From Rhizorhapis sp036570425 (GTDB taxonomy: Bacteria > Pseudomonadota > Alphaproteobacteria > Sphingomonadales > Sphingomonadaceae), in assembly GCA_036570425.1 (NCBI GenBank), contig DATCYF010000022.1:1-64000 (forward strand): a DNA stretch of 64,000 bases. The letters are read 5' to 3'. Positions 7,904-16,748 of this stretch are shown here, in pieces. The translations under genes and the position numbers were made by a program. Each line of letters begins with the position of its first letter. Within the stretch, counting starts at the first letter, position 1. Below the pieces are notes generated by a model that ran no database searches, had not been told where the DNA came from, and saw nothing but the letters and a program-made list of their open reading frames with translations.

Positions 7904-9172
7904 CTATTTTGCCCATAGCGCGTCGCGCGTTCTCGCAGCGTGCAGCCGTGCCCGCCGGGCAATCTGCGCGGTGCGCTCTGACAAGTCGAGCTTGGGCACG
8001 CCCGCAGGCAATGCCCCCTCCAGCGCATCCAGCGAAACCGTTCGCACGTCGCGGATGAAGCGGGAAGGATCGGCCCCAGGTGGCACCCCTTGCCAGCGCA
8101 CCAGCATCCAGCCTTCGGCGAGCGACACTGTGTCAATCCAGTTGGCAATACCCGGATCGGTCGCGGAGAGCACGAAAGTCATCGTTCCATCCGGATTAAG
8201 CGCGGTCTGTGCCTTGTTTAGGCTCACGACCCGATGCATCGGATCCGGAGAGATCGTCCACGGATCGGAAATCTGGAAGCCCGTATAATAAGAACCCGCT
8301 GGATCGAGCGTCAGGATCACCGCTTCCCGTTCGCCGAGACGAAAACGGCCGCCAGCGAGATAACCCCAACCGCCCTCTCGACCATTGGGGCCCACCAGCT
8401 TGTTGGGTTCAGGGAAGCCCAAAAAGTCGTCCTTGAACGTCCCCCAGAACCGCACCCAGGCAGGCATGTCAGTGATGATTGCCGCCGCTATCTCGTCCTC
8501 GGTGCGCGACCGCCAATCTACCGGCGGATCCAGTCGACGGACCGTCACCTCGGCCGGGACCTGAGCCCAATCGCTCTGGCTGTCTCGGGTGTATATCTGA
8601 ATACGGCCGGGTTCAGTCCGCAGGTGCAACGGACCAGATCCGTTTTCCTCCGGTCCGACGGTGATCGTTACCCTGCCATCAGCATCAGCATGGGGCAAAA
8701 GATCCTGCAGCGTGAATGCGCCGATGTTGCGGCCAAGACCGGCATGATGCTCCGGCTCCATCTCGATAACGATACTGAACTGGGGCGGGCTTTCAGATAA
8801 GCGGACGGCAATTTCATAATGGCCATCCCCAGTGATGGGAATCTCACGATTAAAATTGTCGGGATTATCGATGGCGACCGCCGCGCCAAGATAAATATGG
8901 TCAAACCAGTCACGCGGGGCGTTACTGACGTTCCAGACAACCTTCGGGTCCACCACATCGCCATTCGCCTCGCGCATGGCCAACGCCAGCACCCACTGGT
9001 CAAGCGCGCGGTCAAGCAATGCGCGCCCATCCAGCGTTGCCGCGATGGGATCGTTCAACAATTCAATGCGAGCCCCTTCGCGGGCAGCGCGCACATCAGG
9101 TCGTTCGATAAGGCGCAGCGCCAAACGCTCGATTGCTTCCTGATCTTCGGTCCAGAGCGGATTGGCGCTCAT
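7904..9172 (-). CDS. DUF1214-like protein, copy 1
   Basis: A 422-residue protein without signal peptide or membrane segment. Its C-terminal half shares the pattern DPGxxNWxDT and a following RW with the protein at 15427-16608, which points to the DUF1214 family of unknown function. The central part is beta-rich and contains the DLLPHADADGR stretch. It is the last gene of a five-gene minus-strand unit (LLM enzyme - phosphotransferase - sulfotransferase - SDR - this gene), and its ATG overlaps the SDR stop codon by 4 bp, so the two are translationally coupled. DUF1214 proteins often accompany P450s and kinases in sphingomonad and actinobacterial catabolic clusters, but no reaction is established. 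Confidence 0.65.
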   Translation of the reverse strand: MSANPLWTEDQEAIERLALRLIERPDVRAAREGARIELLNDPIAATLDGRALLDRALDQWVLALAMREANGDVVDPKVVWNVSNAPRDWFDHIYLGAAVAIDNPDNFNREIPITGDGHYEIAVRLSESPPQFSIVIEMEPEHHAGLGRNIGAFTLQDLLPHADADGRVTITVGPEENGSGPLHLRTEPGRIQIYTRDSQSDWAQVPAEVTVRRLDPPVDWRSRTEDEIAAAIITDMPAWVRFWGTFKDDFLGFPEPNKLVGPNGREGGWGYLAGGRFRLGEREAVILTLDPAGSYYTGFQISDPWTISPDPMHRVVSLNKAQTALNPDGTMTFVLSATDPGIANWIDTVSLAEGWMLVRWQGVPPGADPSRFIRDVRTVSLDALEGALPAGVPKLDLSERTAQIARRARLHAARTRDALWAK

Positions 9173-9948
9173 GATATGGTGCCGACCCGGCCGCCTTCAC
9201 AGAAAATAGTGCTGCCGGTGGTGTAGCTGGAACCCTCACCCGCAAGCAGAATAGCCGCGCCCACCGCCTCGTCAGCTGCACCGAAACGTTTGATCGCATT
9301 GCGCTCCGCAAGTCCCAGCCCGCGATGGATCTCCGCCTCTTGCCCGTCAGGGCTCATCGAGCCGACGCACAGTGCATTCACACGCGTGTGCGGCGCGAGC
9401 GCCTTGCCCAGGGAGCGCGTCAGAAACGCCAACGCTGCCTTACTGACTCCGTAAGCAATGGCAGGCGGAATGGGAGTGAAGCCACCACAGCTCTGGACAG
9501 AAATGATGCTGCCTTTGCCATGCGCCTGCATGTCATCAGTCGTCAGTTCGGCCAGCCGCCACGTCGCCATCAGGTTGACGTCGAGCGCGGTCTTCCACAC
9601 TGCGTCGTCATTGTCCCAAATGCCCTTGCCATCCTTGCCATAGACCACGCCGGCAGCGGCATTGTTGAAGATGATGTGGATAGGACCGAAGGCTTCCCGC
9701 GCTTGTGATACCAGATTGACCAGATCGGCCTTTTCGCCAGCATCGGCAGTGACGGCCAGCGCCCTGCCCCCATCCGCCGCGTTGATTTCCGCCGCAATTC
9801 GTTCCAGCCGATCACCCGAACGAGCCGAAATCACGACATTGGCGCCGAGTTCGGCATAAGCCTTTGCGACATGTTCACCGACGCCCGGTCCAACGCCGGT
9901 CAGTATGGCAGTGCGCCCGTCAAGGCGAAAACGGTCGGTAACACTCAT
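9169..9948 (-). CDS. Short-chain dehydrogenase/reductase
   Basis: A 259-residue SDR with the cofactor loop TGVGPGVG, the NNAAAG segment, the catalytic Ser region (IISVQS) and YGVSK. The motif SARS after the second strand contains a basic residue, so NADP use is possible. It overlaps the sulfotransferase upstream and the DUF1214-like gene downstream, each by an ATGA junction. This indicates that the three products are made together, and perhaps act in order on one hydroxylated intermediate. Confidence 0.88.
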   Translation of the reverse strand: MSVTDRFRLDGRTAILTGVGPGVGEHVAKAYAELGANVVISARSGDRLERIAAEINAADGGRALAVTADAGEKADLVNLVSQAREAFGPIHIIFNNAAAGVVYGKDGKGIWDNDDAVWKTALDVNLMATWRLAELTTDDMQAHGKGSIISVQSCGGFTPIPPAIAYGVSKAALAFLTRSLGKALAPHTRVNALCVGSMSPDGQEAEIHRGLGLAERNAIKRFGAADEAVGAAILLAGEGSSYTTGSTIFCEGGRVGTIS

Positions 9949-11144
9949 GCGGATGGCTCCTTGCTTTCAGGGCGGCCAAGCAGATGGCCAAAGCGGTCAT
10001 AATAATCGGCGAGGCGCTCATGCACCTCGGCTGCATCTATGCCGAACTGCTCGGGACTATGCCGATGCTTGCCCAAGCGGCTGGCGGCGGGATTCTCCGC
10101 GAGAAAGCGCCGGATTCTGGCAGCATGCTCATCGCTGAACGGCAATGCGAAACGGTCATAGATTCGGCGTATGGACCCCATGGGATCAGCAACCACGTCC
10201 TTATGTGCCAGATCGATGATCCGCCCCTCTATGTCCGGGCGTTCCAAGCGCGCCTGTGTTGCTCGCTTCATCGCGGCGCTCCACATGTCGAACACACCGC
10301 GGCCAATGGCATGCAGGTCCTTGTCCGCTCCAAATGCGGCTAGGAAACCGGCGATCATGCTGGCAAGCGAGGAAAAGGTCAGCACCGGATCGCGATGCGT
10401 CCAGACCAGCATTGCACCCGGATATGCCTCAACCAACCCAGGCAAGTCGAACAGATGCTGCGGCGACTTCAGCGTCCAACGGCCCCGGGGCCCTTTCCAC
10501 TGGAATTGTTGCAACATCCGCTTGTGGGTTCGATATTGGCCTTCAGGCGGGTTTTCCTGCAGCCATTCCGCAAAGGCCGGCACGCCAAACTCAGCGGGGA
10601 AATTCGTGCTGCCGAAATGCAGCATCATGCCGTGATTGCATTCGCCCGGTTGGGTACAATCCATACGCTGGATATCCGCCAGTTGCGGCGCATGTTTCAG
10701 CCAGTTTTCGTAAATCGACTGGACCTGAGCAATACGAGGATCGGTTGCGAAGGTCTCGATTTCGGGGGCAGGCCAGGGAATGTACCATTCCCATTCGCGG
10801 GGCGCGCGGGCCGCAGGATCAAGGCAGAGCAGATCATAGACAATCGTTGTGCCCGTGCGCGGCAGCCCACAGACGACCAGCGGATCCCCCACTTCCTGCG
10901 TAACAATTTCCGGATGGCGCTTCTCGTCGTCGGCAAAATGCAGTCGCGCAGCCAAAAGGCCAAGAATTCTTTCGCGCGCACTAGCGCGTAGCTGCTCCGG
11001 TGGATCCATCGCCTCTATGGCTTCCACCAGATTGCGGAAGCCCGTCATGAAGCTGAGATCAGGCCCAAAGTCATTGAGACCGGTCGCACGCCGAGCCTCT
11101 TCAATCAGGGCATCCGCGTCAAGCGCCTCAATTTCCACGGCCAT
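9945..11144 (-). CDS. Sulfotransferase family protein
   Basis: A 399-residue protein with the 5-prime phosphosulfate-binding loop GLPRTGTTIVYDLL at about residues 93-106 and the conserved PREWEW segment that follows. These mark the Sulfotransfer_3-type family, which uses PAPS to sulfate hydroxyl groups. A later segment, with WTHRDP, fits the 3-phosphate binding region. AGGAAAGG precedes the start. A 112-bp gap separates it from the phosphotransferase upstream; downstream it overlaps the SDR by 4 bp. In catabolism a sulfate ester could act as a leaving group, or the gene could modify a lipid. Both are inference. Confidence 0.8.
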   Translation of the reverse strand: MAVEIEALDADALIEEARRATGLNDFGPDLSFMTGFRNLVEAIEAMDPPEQLRASARERILGLLAARLHFADDEKRHPEIVTQEVGDPLVVCGLPRTGTTIVYDLLCLDPAARAPREWEWYIPWPAPEIETFATDPRIAQVQSIYENWLKHAPQLADIQRMDCTQPGECNHGMMLHFGSTNFPAEFGVPAFAEWLQENPPEGQYRTHKRMLQQFQWKGPRGRWTLKSPQHLFDLPGLVEAYPGAMLVWTHRDPVLTFSSLASMIAGFLAAFGADKDLHAIGRGVFDMWSAAMKRATQARLERPDIEGRIIDLAHKDVVADPMGSIRRIYDRFALPFSDEHAARIRRFLAENPAASRLGKHRHSPEQFGIDAAEVHERLADYYDRFGHLLGRPESKEPSA

Positions 11145-11176
11145 GCGGCATCCTTTCCTAAATAGGTGGCTTATAT

Positions 11177-11205
11177 ATATTCGCCATCATTTCCACGGCG
11201 TATAT
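11177..11205. promoter_or_regulatory. AT/GC inverted repeat in intra-operon gap
   Basis: ATATTCGCC / GGCGTATAT arms (one mismatch) with an 11-bp spacer, 33 bp before the sulfotransferase start. It could be an operator for an internal promoter in the 112-bp gap. It does not resemble the shared 16-bp repeat. Confidence 0.3.
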
Positions 11206-11213
11206 TTTTATTG

Positions 11214-11246
11214 GGCGGAGCAAGTCAAGCGAAACCATGCTCCGCC
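11214..11246. terminator. Hairpin in intra-operon gap
   Basis: A 9-bp perfect stem GGCGGAGCA / TGCTCCGCC with a 15-nt loop lies just after the phosphotransferase stop codon. On the minus strand it is followed by CCAATAAAAATA, not by a T-run, so it may be an attenuator or mRNA-stability element rather than a full terminator. Confidence 0.35.
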
Positions 11247-11256
11247 GCCTTAGCTC

Positions 11257-12384
11257 TTACTTTTCCTCCACGGGCGTCAAATTGCTCATGAAGGCATAAA
11301 AATCCGGACCCAATTCCGGCAATGGCATGCCCATTTTTTCCGCCAGATACATCGTCATCAAATTGGCATTGAGCGATTTATTATCGGCCGTGACATTGCC
11401 CACGCTGACCTGACGATCGAACGCGCCGACGACGACCAATGCCATGCGCAGCCCAACCACTATGTCATAGTAATCGAGGTTTTCCGCCTTACGCCCGACC
11501 GCCGCTTCCCAAATTGCAATGCTCTCTTCGCGCGTAGGCAGGCCTTCCAGGCGCTGCACGCCGAACCTGCGGCTGAAAAGGTCGTCGAAATAGAGCCACC
11601 AGGCCAGATCAAGTTCCGCCGGCCCCAGGGTCGCCAGTTCCCAATCAATCAAGGCCTTCACCTTGCCCTCATCGTCGAACATTACGTTGGAGGGCGTAGC
11701 GTCCCCCCAAAGCACGTTGACCGGAGCCTGGGCCGGCTTATTTTGAAGAATATAATCCAGCGCCGCATCGACATACAGCATTGGGCGACTGTTGGCGCAG
11801 CCTTCATACCAGGCCTTGATATGACCAACATATTGGTCAACCCCCGGATTGCCCCAGTCAGGATTGGCAAGAAAGTCGAAGCCATCCTTTTGCCAATCCA
11901 GCCTGGAAAGCTGGGCAAAGGACTGAATCGCATTTTTGAACGCGTCGAAACGCTGTTGCGGAGTCATGTCCACAATCCAGCCTTCGACATTGTAGTTGGG
12001 ACGCTGCGTTGCCGAACGGCCATCCACCTTGCCCATGATGAGGAAAGGCATGCCCAACACCGTGGGATCAAGCTCCATGCCGATCCATGGCGGAACGGGC
12101 ACACCACCCCACGCGTCGAGGCCAGCCATCATCTTGCCCTGCAAAGCAAGGCTACTGCCCAGCACCACCTCAAAATCCGTGGGTTGGCGACGGACGACAA
12201 GTGATTGCTCCTGCCGTCCTCGATCATCCGTATAGGCTACATCGACGAAAAATATTTCAGCGGAAAAGCCGGAGCCGAGAGCCACATTCAGAGGCTTCAC
12301 TTCGACATTACGCCATCCCTCGACATTCTGCTCGAGCCAATCGCGCAGGGTAACTGTGACATGCTCGGTAGTCAGCGCGGTCAT
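11257..12384 (-). CDS. Kinase-fold phosphotransferase (APH family), copy 2
   Basis: A 375-residue protein with the catalytic loop WGDATPSNVMF (Trp replaces the usual His of HGDxxPxN; Asp and Asn kept) and the metal loop IDWELATLG followed by ELDLAWW. It belongs to the phosphotransferase family that includes the ACAD10/11 kinase domains, which phosphorylate hydroxyacyl-CoAs, but the substrate here is unknown. The start codon overlaps the stop of the upstream LLM gene by 4 bp. Compared with copy 1 (4947-6302), its Mg-binding Asn and Asp are intact, so it is more likely to be active. Confidence 0.82.
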   Translation of the reverse strand: MTALTTEHVTVTLRDWLEQNVEGWRNVEVKPLNVALGSGFSAEIFFVDVAYTDDRGRQEQSLVVRRQPTDFEVVLGSSLALQGKMMAGLDAWGGVPVPPWIGMELDPTVLGMPFLIMGKVDGRSATQRPNYNVEGWIVDMTPQQRFDAFKNAIQSFAQLSRLDWQKDGFDFLANPDWGNPGVDQYVGHIKAWYEGCANSRPMLYVDAALDYILQNKPAQAPVNVLWGDATPSNVMFDDEGKVKALIDWELATLGPAELDLAWWLYFDDLFSRRFGVQRLEGLPTREESIAIWEAAVGRKAENLDYYDIVVGLRMALVVVGAFDRQVSVGNVTADNKSLNANLMTMYLAEKMGMPLPELGPDFYAFMSNLTPVEEK

Positions 12385-13466
12385 CTATCACCCCTCGCTG
12401 CCAGCGCCCGCTTCAATTCGGTCGTGAGCGGTCCCATATCCTTTGGCGCTGACCCATGCAGAAGGATTTCGTCGGCACCCGCGTCAAGGAATGCCATCAA
12501 CTGGTCGGCACATTGTGCAGCCGTGCCGACAGCGGCACCTTCGTCCAACCATTGCTGTGGAATCAAGCGGCTGACATCAACCAGTTCCTGGCGCGTATAA
12601 GCCTGATCGGCGGGCTTGCCATTAAGGCCAGCGATTTTGGGATGAGCGCGGATATTCTCCAGCACTTTCTTGTCCCAGCCGTTGATGTCGACGATCAGAT
12701 CGCCAAAGCCAGGCAATTCGAAATATGTAATCGCGCGGCCGCCAACAACTGCCTCTTCCTCATCCTTCGGAAGATCGGGGGCAACGATGATGTTGTGGTA
12801 GATTCGCACCGACATCGGATCGCGGCCAGCACGCTCGGCTGCATCCCTGACGATCTTGGCGCTATTGGCGACACCCTGGGCCGATACGAACGGGTGCAAC
12901 AACACCCCATCGCAATGTTCACCGGCGAACTCCAGCGATTTAGGACCGATAGCAGTGAAGATGATCGGCGGCGGCGGTCCTTCGTGCCGGTCAGTGAGCT
13001 TGAGCATCGGGAACTTGCCCATGATACCTTCATAATTGACGGTCTCCCCCGCCCAAAGGCGGCGGACAATAGAGATTACGTCGGCCAACCGCTCCATCGT
13101 GATCCCCGGAGCACCCAGCATCTTCATATAGGCTGGCACGGCACGCGCGAACATCAGTCGAAAACGATCGCCGCTCATCGCCTGCATCATGTTCGCGACG
13201 CTGGCGGTCACGATGGGATGGCGCATCGTCGCATACATTGTTCCGCTAATGCGGATCTTCGACGTTGCTTCGCTGACCGCACCCGCCAGCACGGCAGGTT
13301 CCTTCAACGCAAAGCGCTCTGAAATCCAGACCGCGCCCAAGCCGATGCGCTCAGCCTCCTGCGCTTCTTCGATACCACGGCGCGGATCGTTTACGCGGCC
13401 GGGAAGGATGTAGGTCCCGAATTTCTCAAACAATGCGGCCTCGCCGGGATCCTGTTCAACGGTCAT
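12381..13466 (-). CDS. LLM class flavin/F420-dependent oxidoreductase, copy 1
   Basis: A 361-residue luciferase-like TIM-barrel protein. Its N-terminus (FGTYILPGRVNDP, then EAERIGLGAVWISERF) resembles the TIGR03857-type LLM group. A further upstream in-frame start at 13610 is rejected, because the true family start and GAGAGGAC fit ATG 13466. The cofactor (FMN, or F420 by family assignment) cannot be decided from this window. It heads the five-gene minus-strand unit and shares a promoter region, with a central palindrome, with the divergent SnoaL-like gene. A role in oxidation or reduction of the common intermediate is likely but not specified. Confidence 0.82.
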   Translation of the reverse strand: MTVEQDPGEAALFEKFGTYILPGRVNDPRRGIEEAQEAERIGLGAVWISERFALKEPAVLAGAVSEATSKIRISGTMYATMRHPIVTASVANMMQAMSGDRFRLMFARAVPAYMKMLGAPGITMERLADVISIVRRLWAGETVNYEGIMGKFPMLKLTDRHEGPPPPIIFTAIGPKSLEFAGEHCDGVLLHPFVSAQGVANSAKIVRDAAERAGRDPMSVRIYHNIIVAPDLPKDEEEAVVGGRAITYFELPGFGDLIVDINGWDKKVLENIRAHPKIAGLNGKPADQAYTRQELVDVSRLIPQQWLDEGAAVGTAAQCADQLMAFLDAGADEILLHGSAPKDMGPLTTELKRALAARGDR

Positions 13467-13526
13467 GTAATATGTCCTCTCAATTGAGCTATGAGCCCCT
13501 TTTTGTTCACACAACGCAGGCACTGA

Positions 13527-13542
13527 CCTGCCATATGACAGG
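13527..13542. promoter_or_regulatory. Shared 16-bp inverted repeat, site 4 (best copy)
   Basis: CCTGCC-ATAT-GACAGG sits midway between divergent genes, exactly 61 bp from each start codon (13466 and 13603). A plausible minus-10 box TATAAA lies 12 bp to the right at 13554, so the repeat would cover the minus-35 region of the plus-strand promoter. Confidence 0.7.
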
Positions 13543-13602
13543 GTAGCATAGCCTATAAAGCCGAACATGATCAGAGCGCATGTCGAAGGAAAAGGAGAGA
13601 TG

Positions 13603-14037
13603 ATGAGCAAAGCTGATATTTATGAGGACATTCGGGCCGTGAAGGCCCGATACTGCCGGTTTCTGGACACCAAGAACTGGCAGGGCTTGGCCGACCTATT
13701 CACCGAGGACGCAGTGCTGGACGTGCGCGAGGACACCGGCATGGAACCATTTGTGGGCCGCGAAACGCTGATGGAACAGATTCGCGCGGCAGTAATCGAC
13801 GCCAAATCCGCGCATCAAGTGCACACCCCGGAAATCACGTTAGTTAACGATGAAGAAGCCACCATTATCTGGGCGATGCAGGATCGCGTGGTATGGAATG
13901 AAGGAAAATCGCCCATCGCCGGGGTCAAGTCGATCACCGGCTTCGGACATTATCATGAACGTTATGTCAGACGCGACGGCGAATGGCGGATCGCTTCACT
14001 CAAACTGACCCGCCTGCACGTGGACATGCACCAATAA
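13603..14037 (+). CDS. SnoaL-like/NTF2-fold protein
   Basis: A 144-residue protein with the NTF2-like pattern IYEDIRAVKARYCRFLDTKNW then LADLFTEDAVLDV, ending in RDGEWRIASLKLTRL. The fold includes polyketide cyclases, ketosteroid isomerase and many dehydratases, so a hydrolase, isomerase or dehydratase role is possible. ATG 13603 is chosen over 13600 because AAGGAG is correctly spaced. It is divergent from the LLM operon with a shared operator-like repeat, and it converges with a P450. Confidence 0.78.
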   Translation: MSKADIYEDIRAVKARYCRFLDTKNWQGLADLFTEDAVLDVREDTGMEPFVGRETLMEQIRAAVIDAKSAHQVHTPEITLVNDEEATIIWAMQDRVVWNEGKSPIAGVKSITGFGHYHERYVRRDGEWRIASLKLTRLHVDMHQ

Positions 14038-14045
14038 TCATGGAA

Positions 14046-14070
14046 CGGGCGGCCCATTCCAGGCCGCCCG
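14046..14070. terminator. Hairpin between converging genes
   Basis: A 9-bp stem CGGGCGGCC / GGCCGCCCG with a 7-nt loop lies between the SnoaL-like stop codon (14037) and the P450 stop codon (14076). It is probably a bidirectional transcript end, although no T-run is present. Confidence 0.55.
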
Positions 14071-14075
14071 ACAGT

Positions 14076-15296
14076 TCAATTCCACTGAAGATGAAGATCG
14101 GTGACATGCAGGATGTTGCCCACATAATAAGGCACCTTGAAGCCATCCTTGATTCGGAATTCCGGTAGGGTGGTCACGAATTCCTCAACCGCGATCTGCA
14201 ATTCCAGACGCGCCAGGTGCATGCCCAGACATTTATGGATGCCGCTACCCAGCGACATGTGCGGCGCCTTGCGATCAAATCGCACCTCCTGCGGGTCGGA
14301 ATAGAAGGTCGGGTCGCGGCCGACGACCGATGTGGATACCGCCACATAATCGCCAGGCATGATTTTTTGCCCGCGGATATCGATTTCCTTCGTGGCGATC
14401 CTGAACGCCGTTACCGGAGCAAAGGCACGCAGGAACTCTTCCACCGCCAGGACGATCTGCGACGGATCATTGCGCAACGCATTCTGGTGTTCAGGATGAG
14501 AAGCAAGGAAGTTGAAGATATTGCCCAGCAGCGACGTCACGGTATCCAGGCCGCCAAGATAGAGGTTGAAACAGTGCCCCAGCACTTCCTCATCATTCCA
14601 CAACCGGCCTTCAACCTCGAAGCTCAATATCTTGGTGATGTAATCGTCACGCGGGTTCTGCCGGCGGCTTTCGATTTCCTCCAGCAGGTAATTCTTCACC
14701 TTCCGTACTGCGTTGCCGCGCACTTCCCAATCATTGGTGTGCAGCATTTCCTTTTCCCATTCCAGGAATTGCGGCATGCGGTCCTGTGGCAAACCAAGCA
14801 GATCGAGGACGATATTGATCGGATATTTCTCCGAAAATTCGTTCACGAAGTCACACTCACCGCGATCCTTGAATGTGGCAATCAGGTTGCGAGCGCGTTC
14901 GCGAACCTGATCTTTGAGGGCTGCCATCTTCTGCGGCGCAAAATGGCTGTTGAGCGCCTTGCGATACTCGCTGTGAATGGGCGGGTCAGCCTCAGTCGGG
15001 ATGACCAACCAGTCTTCCCCAATGTTCTGGGCCCATTTGCCCATGCCGTTCTTCGTGAAATTGTCAGGATCGCGCAGCATCACCTGCACGTCCTCGGCAT
15101 GCTTGAGCAGCCAGCCAGGCTGATCGCCCGGAAAGATGTTGGTCACATAGCAGATCGGCGGCAGCGTCTCATGCATTTGCGGGATCAGCGTCTCTTGTGG
15201 ATTTTCAAAAATCGTTTTGCGGCTGAACAGCGGCAGCGCAATTGCCAGTTCCGGCGGAACATGCGCGGGAAGAGATTTTTCAGCAACAGTAGCCAT
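14076..15296 (-). CDS. Cytochrome P450 (copy B, CYP101-like)
   Basis: A 406-residue P450 with the I-helix GGLDT, the K-helix region (AVEEFLRAF) and the heme loop SLGSGIHKCLG with the ligand near Cys356. The first residue of the usual FxxGxxxCxG is Leu here rather than Phe. CAGGAG precedes the start. It is clearly paralogous to copies A and C, sharing GGLDTV and MHLAR after the heme Cys. The promoter contains a copy of the shared repeat 61 bp upstream. The DUF1214-like gene lies 130 bp upstream on the same strand. It likely hydroxylates a different position of the same substrate as its paralogues. Confidence 0.92.
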   Translation of the reverse strand: MATVAEKSLPAHVPPELAIALPLFSRKTIFENPQETLIPQMHETLPPICYVTNIFPGDQPGWLLKHAEDVQVMLRDPDNFTKNGMGKWAQNIGEDWLVIPTEADPPIHSEYRKALNSHFAPQKMAALKDQVRERARNLIATFKDRGECDFVNEFSEKYPINIVLDLLGLPQDRMPQFLEWEKEMLHTNDWEVRGNAVRKVKNYLLEEIESRRQNPRDDYITKILSFEVEGRLWNDEEVLGHCFNLYLGGLDTVTSLLGNIFNFLASHPEHQNALRNDPSQIVLAVEEFLRAFAPVTAFRIATKEIDIRGQKIMPGDYVAVSTSVVGRDPTFYSDPQEVRFDRKAPHMSLGSGIHKCLGMHLARLELQIAVEEFVTTLPEFRIKDGFKVPYYVGNILHVTDLHLQWN

Positions 15297-15356
15297 AATG
15301 CACTCCTGAGTCAGATTTTCATCAATCTGTATAACAGTTCAACGTACCTGTCTCTC

Positions 15357-15372
15357 CCTTGCGAAAGACAGG
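15357..15372. promoter_or_regulatory. Shared 16-bp inverted repeat, site 5, inside a longer hairpin
   Basis: CCTTGC-GAAA-GACAGG, 61 bp upstream of P450 copy B. It overlaps a longer inverted repeat (15343-15353 with 15366-15376, 11-bp arms CGTACCTGTCT), which has a T-run on its plus-strand side. The hairpin could end plus-strand readthrough; the repeat fits the regulon pattern. Confidence 0.5.
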
Positions 15373-15426
15373 TACGATTAATTTTTTCCTTAAAGCCGCG
15401 TTAGGCGTAAAACCGCCCTTTGACCT

Positions 15427-16608
15427 CTACCAAATGGTTCGCATCAACGCGCCCGCGCGCCGGTCGCGAACCATGCGGTCGCGCTGTTCCGGGGTGACCC
15501 GTCGAGTGTCCTGCGGCAGTTGGGAGAGAACCTCATCGACCTTGACCTTGCGGATCGTCGGCGTGGGCTTGTCGTCTGTATCGACCCACCGCCCCTGAAT
15601 CGCGCCGCGCGGATAACCGGAAGTGTCCAACCAGTTATGCACCCCCGGATCGCGCGCTGAAATAACGGCACGAAATACCCCGTCGCTGTCCACCACAGCC
15701 TGCACGTCATTCAGGCTGCTCTGGTTGTTGTACCAGTCCGTGGTCTCATAAAGTTCGTTGGTCAAAATAAGGGACCAATAGCTGACCTGATCGGGTATCC
15801 TGACTTCTGAAATCAGCGCCTCATCGTCCGCAAGGTCGTAGGCACCCTCATAATAGGCCTGTCGGCTGAGACCCGACATTTGAGTGAAATCAACAACCTT
15901 CAGCTTGTTGACGAGCCCTTCGTCGCGCAGTTGCTGCACTTTTTGGGGAAATGCGAGCGCACAGTTGCGAGCGATCGCGGGAATTTCGGAAAAACGGTGC
16001 GCCAGATCGTCCAGCGAGACGCGCCCCTTGGAAGCAGGAGCATCCAGACGCTCAATCGCCAGACGCGGCTCCCGTTCCACGCCCCAGTCGCAGGAAACAA
16101 TCCGCACCATGAACTTCTCCGCATCAGGATGCAGTGCCCACCAATCGCCCTGGTGCCCTTCCGGCTTTTCCGGAGATATCAAAACGTCGAACATACCATT
16201 TGCATCGAGGGTCAAATCATCGAAGTCATATTGGTAAAGCGCGGGATGATGTTGGCCAGTGCGCAGCGTGTCCGGGCCAAGTTGCGCTAAAACTATCAGC
16301 CGAACAGTTCCGCGATCGCCGCGCAGGCGATACGAGCCGCCTTTGGCGATCATGGCCGTCTTGTAGATTGTGTCGGCATTGGGCTGAAAAATATTCTGCG
16401 CAATGTTGAGCTCGGGCACGAAAATCGGATGATCGCGATCCCCGATCAGCGCGTCCGAAGAGGCGCGCGCCAGGCCGTATAGCAGCAGCCGCACCGATTC
16501 CTGCGCAACGTGCGGATCATTGCGAAGCTGTTCCGGTATGCGGTTTCGCATCATTTCGCCCAACGGGCGCAGTTGGTCGATCAATTCTTCCCAGCTCATG
16601 CCTGCCAT
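15427..16608 (-). CDS. DUF1214-like protein, copy 2
   Basis: A 393-residue cytoplasmic protein of unknown function. Its C-terminal part holds DPGVHNWLDTSGYPRG and a following RWVD, parallel to DPGIANWIDT in the protein at 7904-9172. The N-terminal part contains ELNIAQNIFQPNADTIYKTA, typical of DUF1214/DUF1254-type folds. ATG 16608 is preferred to 16614 because GGAG is then six bases away. It lies between the TetR gene and P450 copy B on the same strand. Two paralogues in one catabolic region suggest a real step in the pathway, still without a known reaction. Confidence 0.65.
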   Translation of the reverse strand: MAGMSWEELIDQLRPLGEMMRNRIPEQLRNDPHVAQESVRLLLYGLARASSDALIGDRDHPIFVPELNIAQNIFQPNADTIYKTAMIAKGGSYRLRGDRGTVRLIVLAQLGPDTLRTGQHHPALYQYDFDDLTLDANGMFDVLISPEKPEGHQGDWWALHPDAEKFMVRIVSCDWGVEREPRLAIERLDAPASKGRVSLDDLAHRFSEIPAIARNCALAFPQKVQQLRDEGLVNKLKVVDFTQMSGLSRQAYYEGAYDLADDEALISEVRIPDQVSYWSLILTNELYETTDWYNNQSSLNDVQAVVDSDGVFRAVISARDPGVHNWLDTSGYPRGAIQGRWVDTDDKPTPTIRKVKVDEVLSQLPQDTRRVTPEQRDRMVRDRRAGALMRTIW

Positions 16609-16653
16609 ATCCATCTCCTGCTTTTGGGGATCTTGCCCGAATGTTAATGGGGT

Positions 16654-16690
16654 CTAGCGCTCAATAGAAGCGATCATAGCGCTAGGCAGA
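16654..16690. promoter_or_regulatory. Inverted repeat with a degenerate copy of the shared site
   Basis: CTAGCGCT (16654-16661) pairs with AGCGCTAG (16678-16685) across 16 bp. Overlapping it, 16675-16690 reads CATAGC-GCTA-GGCAGA, a weak match to the shared repeat but at the expected distance (67 bp) from the DUF1214-like start at 16608. Either reading fits an operator between the TetR gene and its downstream neighbour. Confidence 0.3.
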
Positions 16691-16748
16691 CGCCAAGATT
16701 ATCGCAGTTGCGCCAGCCTTCGCCATGAACGGGCACGAGGTTGCGCGT

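Noticed and set aside
15343..15376. 11-bp stem hairpin as a terminator of the DUF1214-like gene
   Set aside because: Its T-run is on the plus-strand side, whereas the neighbouring genes are on the minus strand. It is noted instead as overlapping a regulon site.
14217..15404. 395-codon frame opposite P450 copy B
   Set aside because: Same reasoning: antisense frame of a confirmed P450, no motif, overlaps its promoter.
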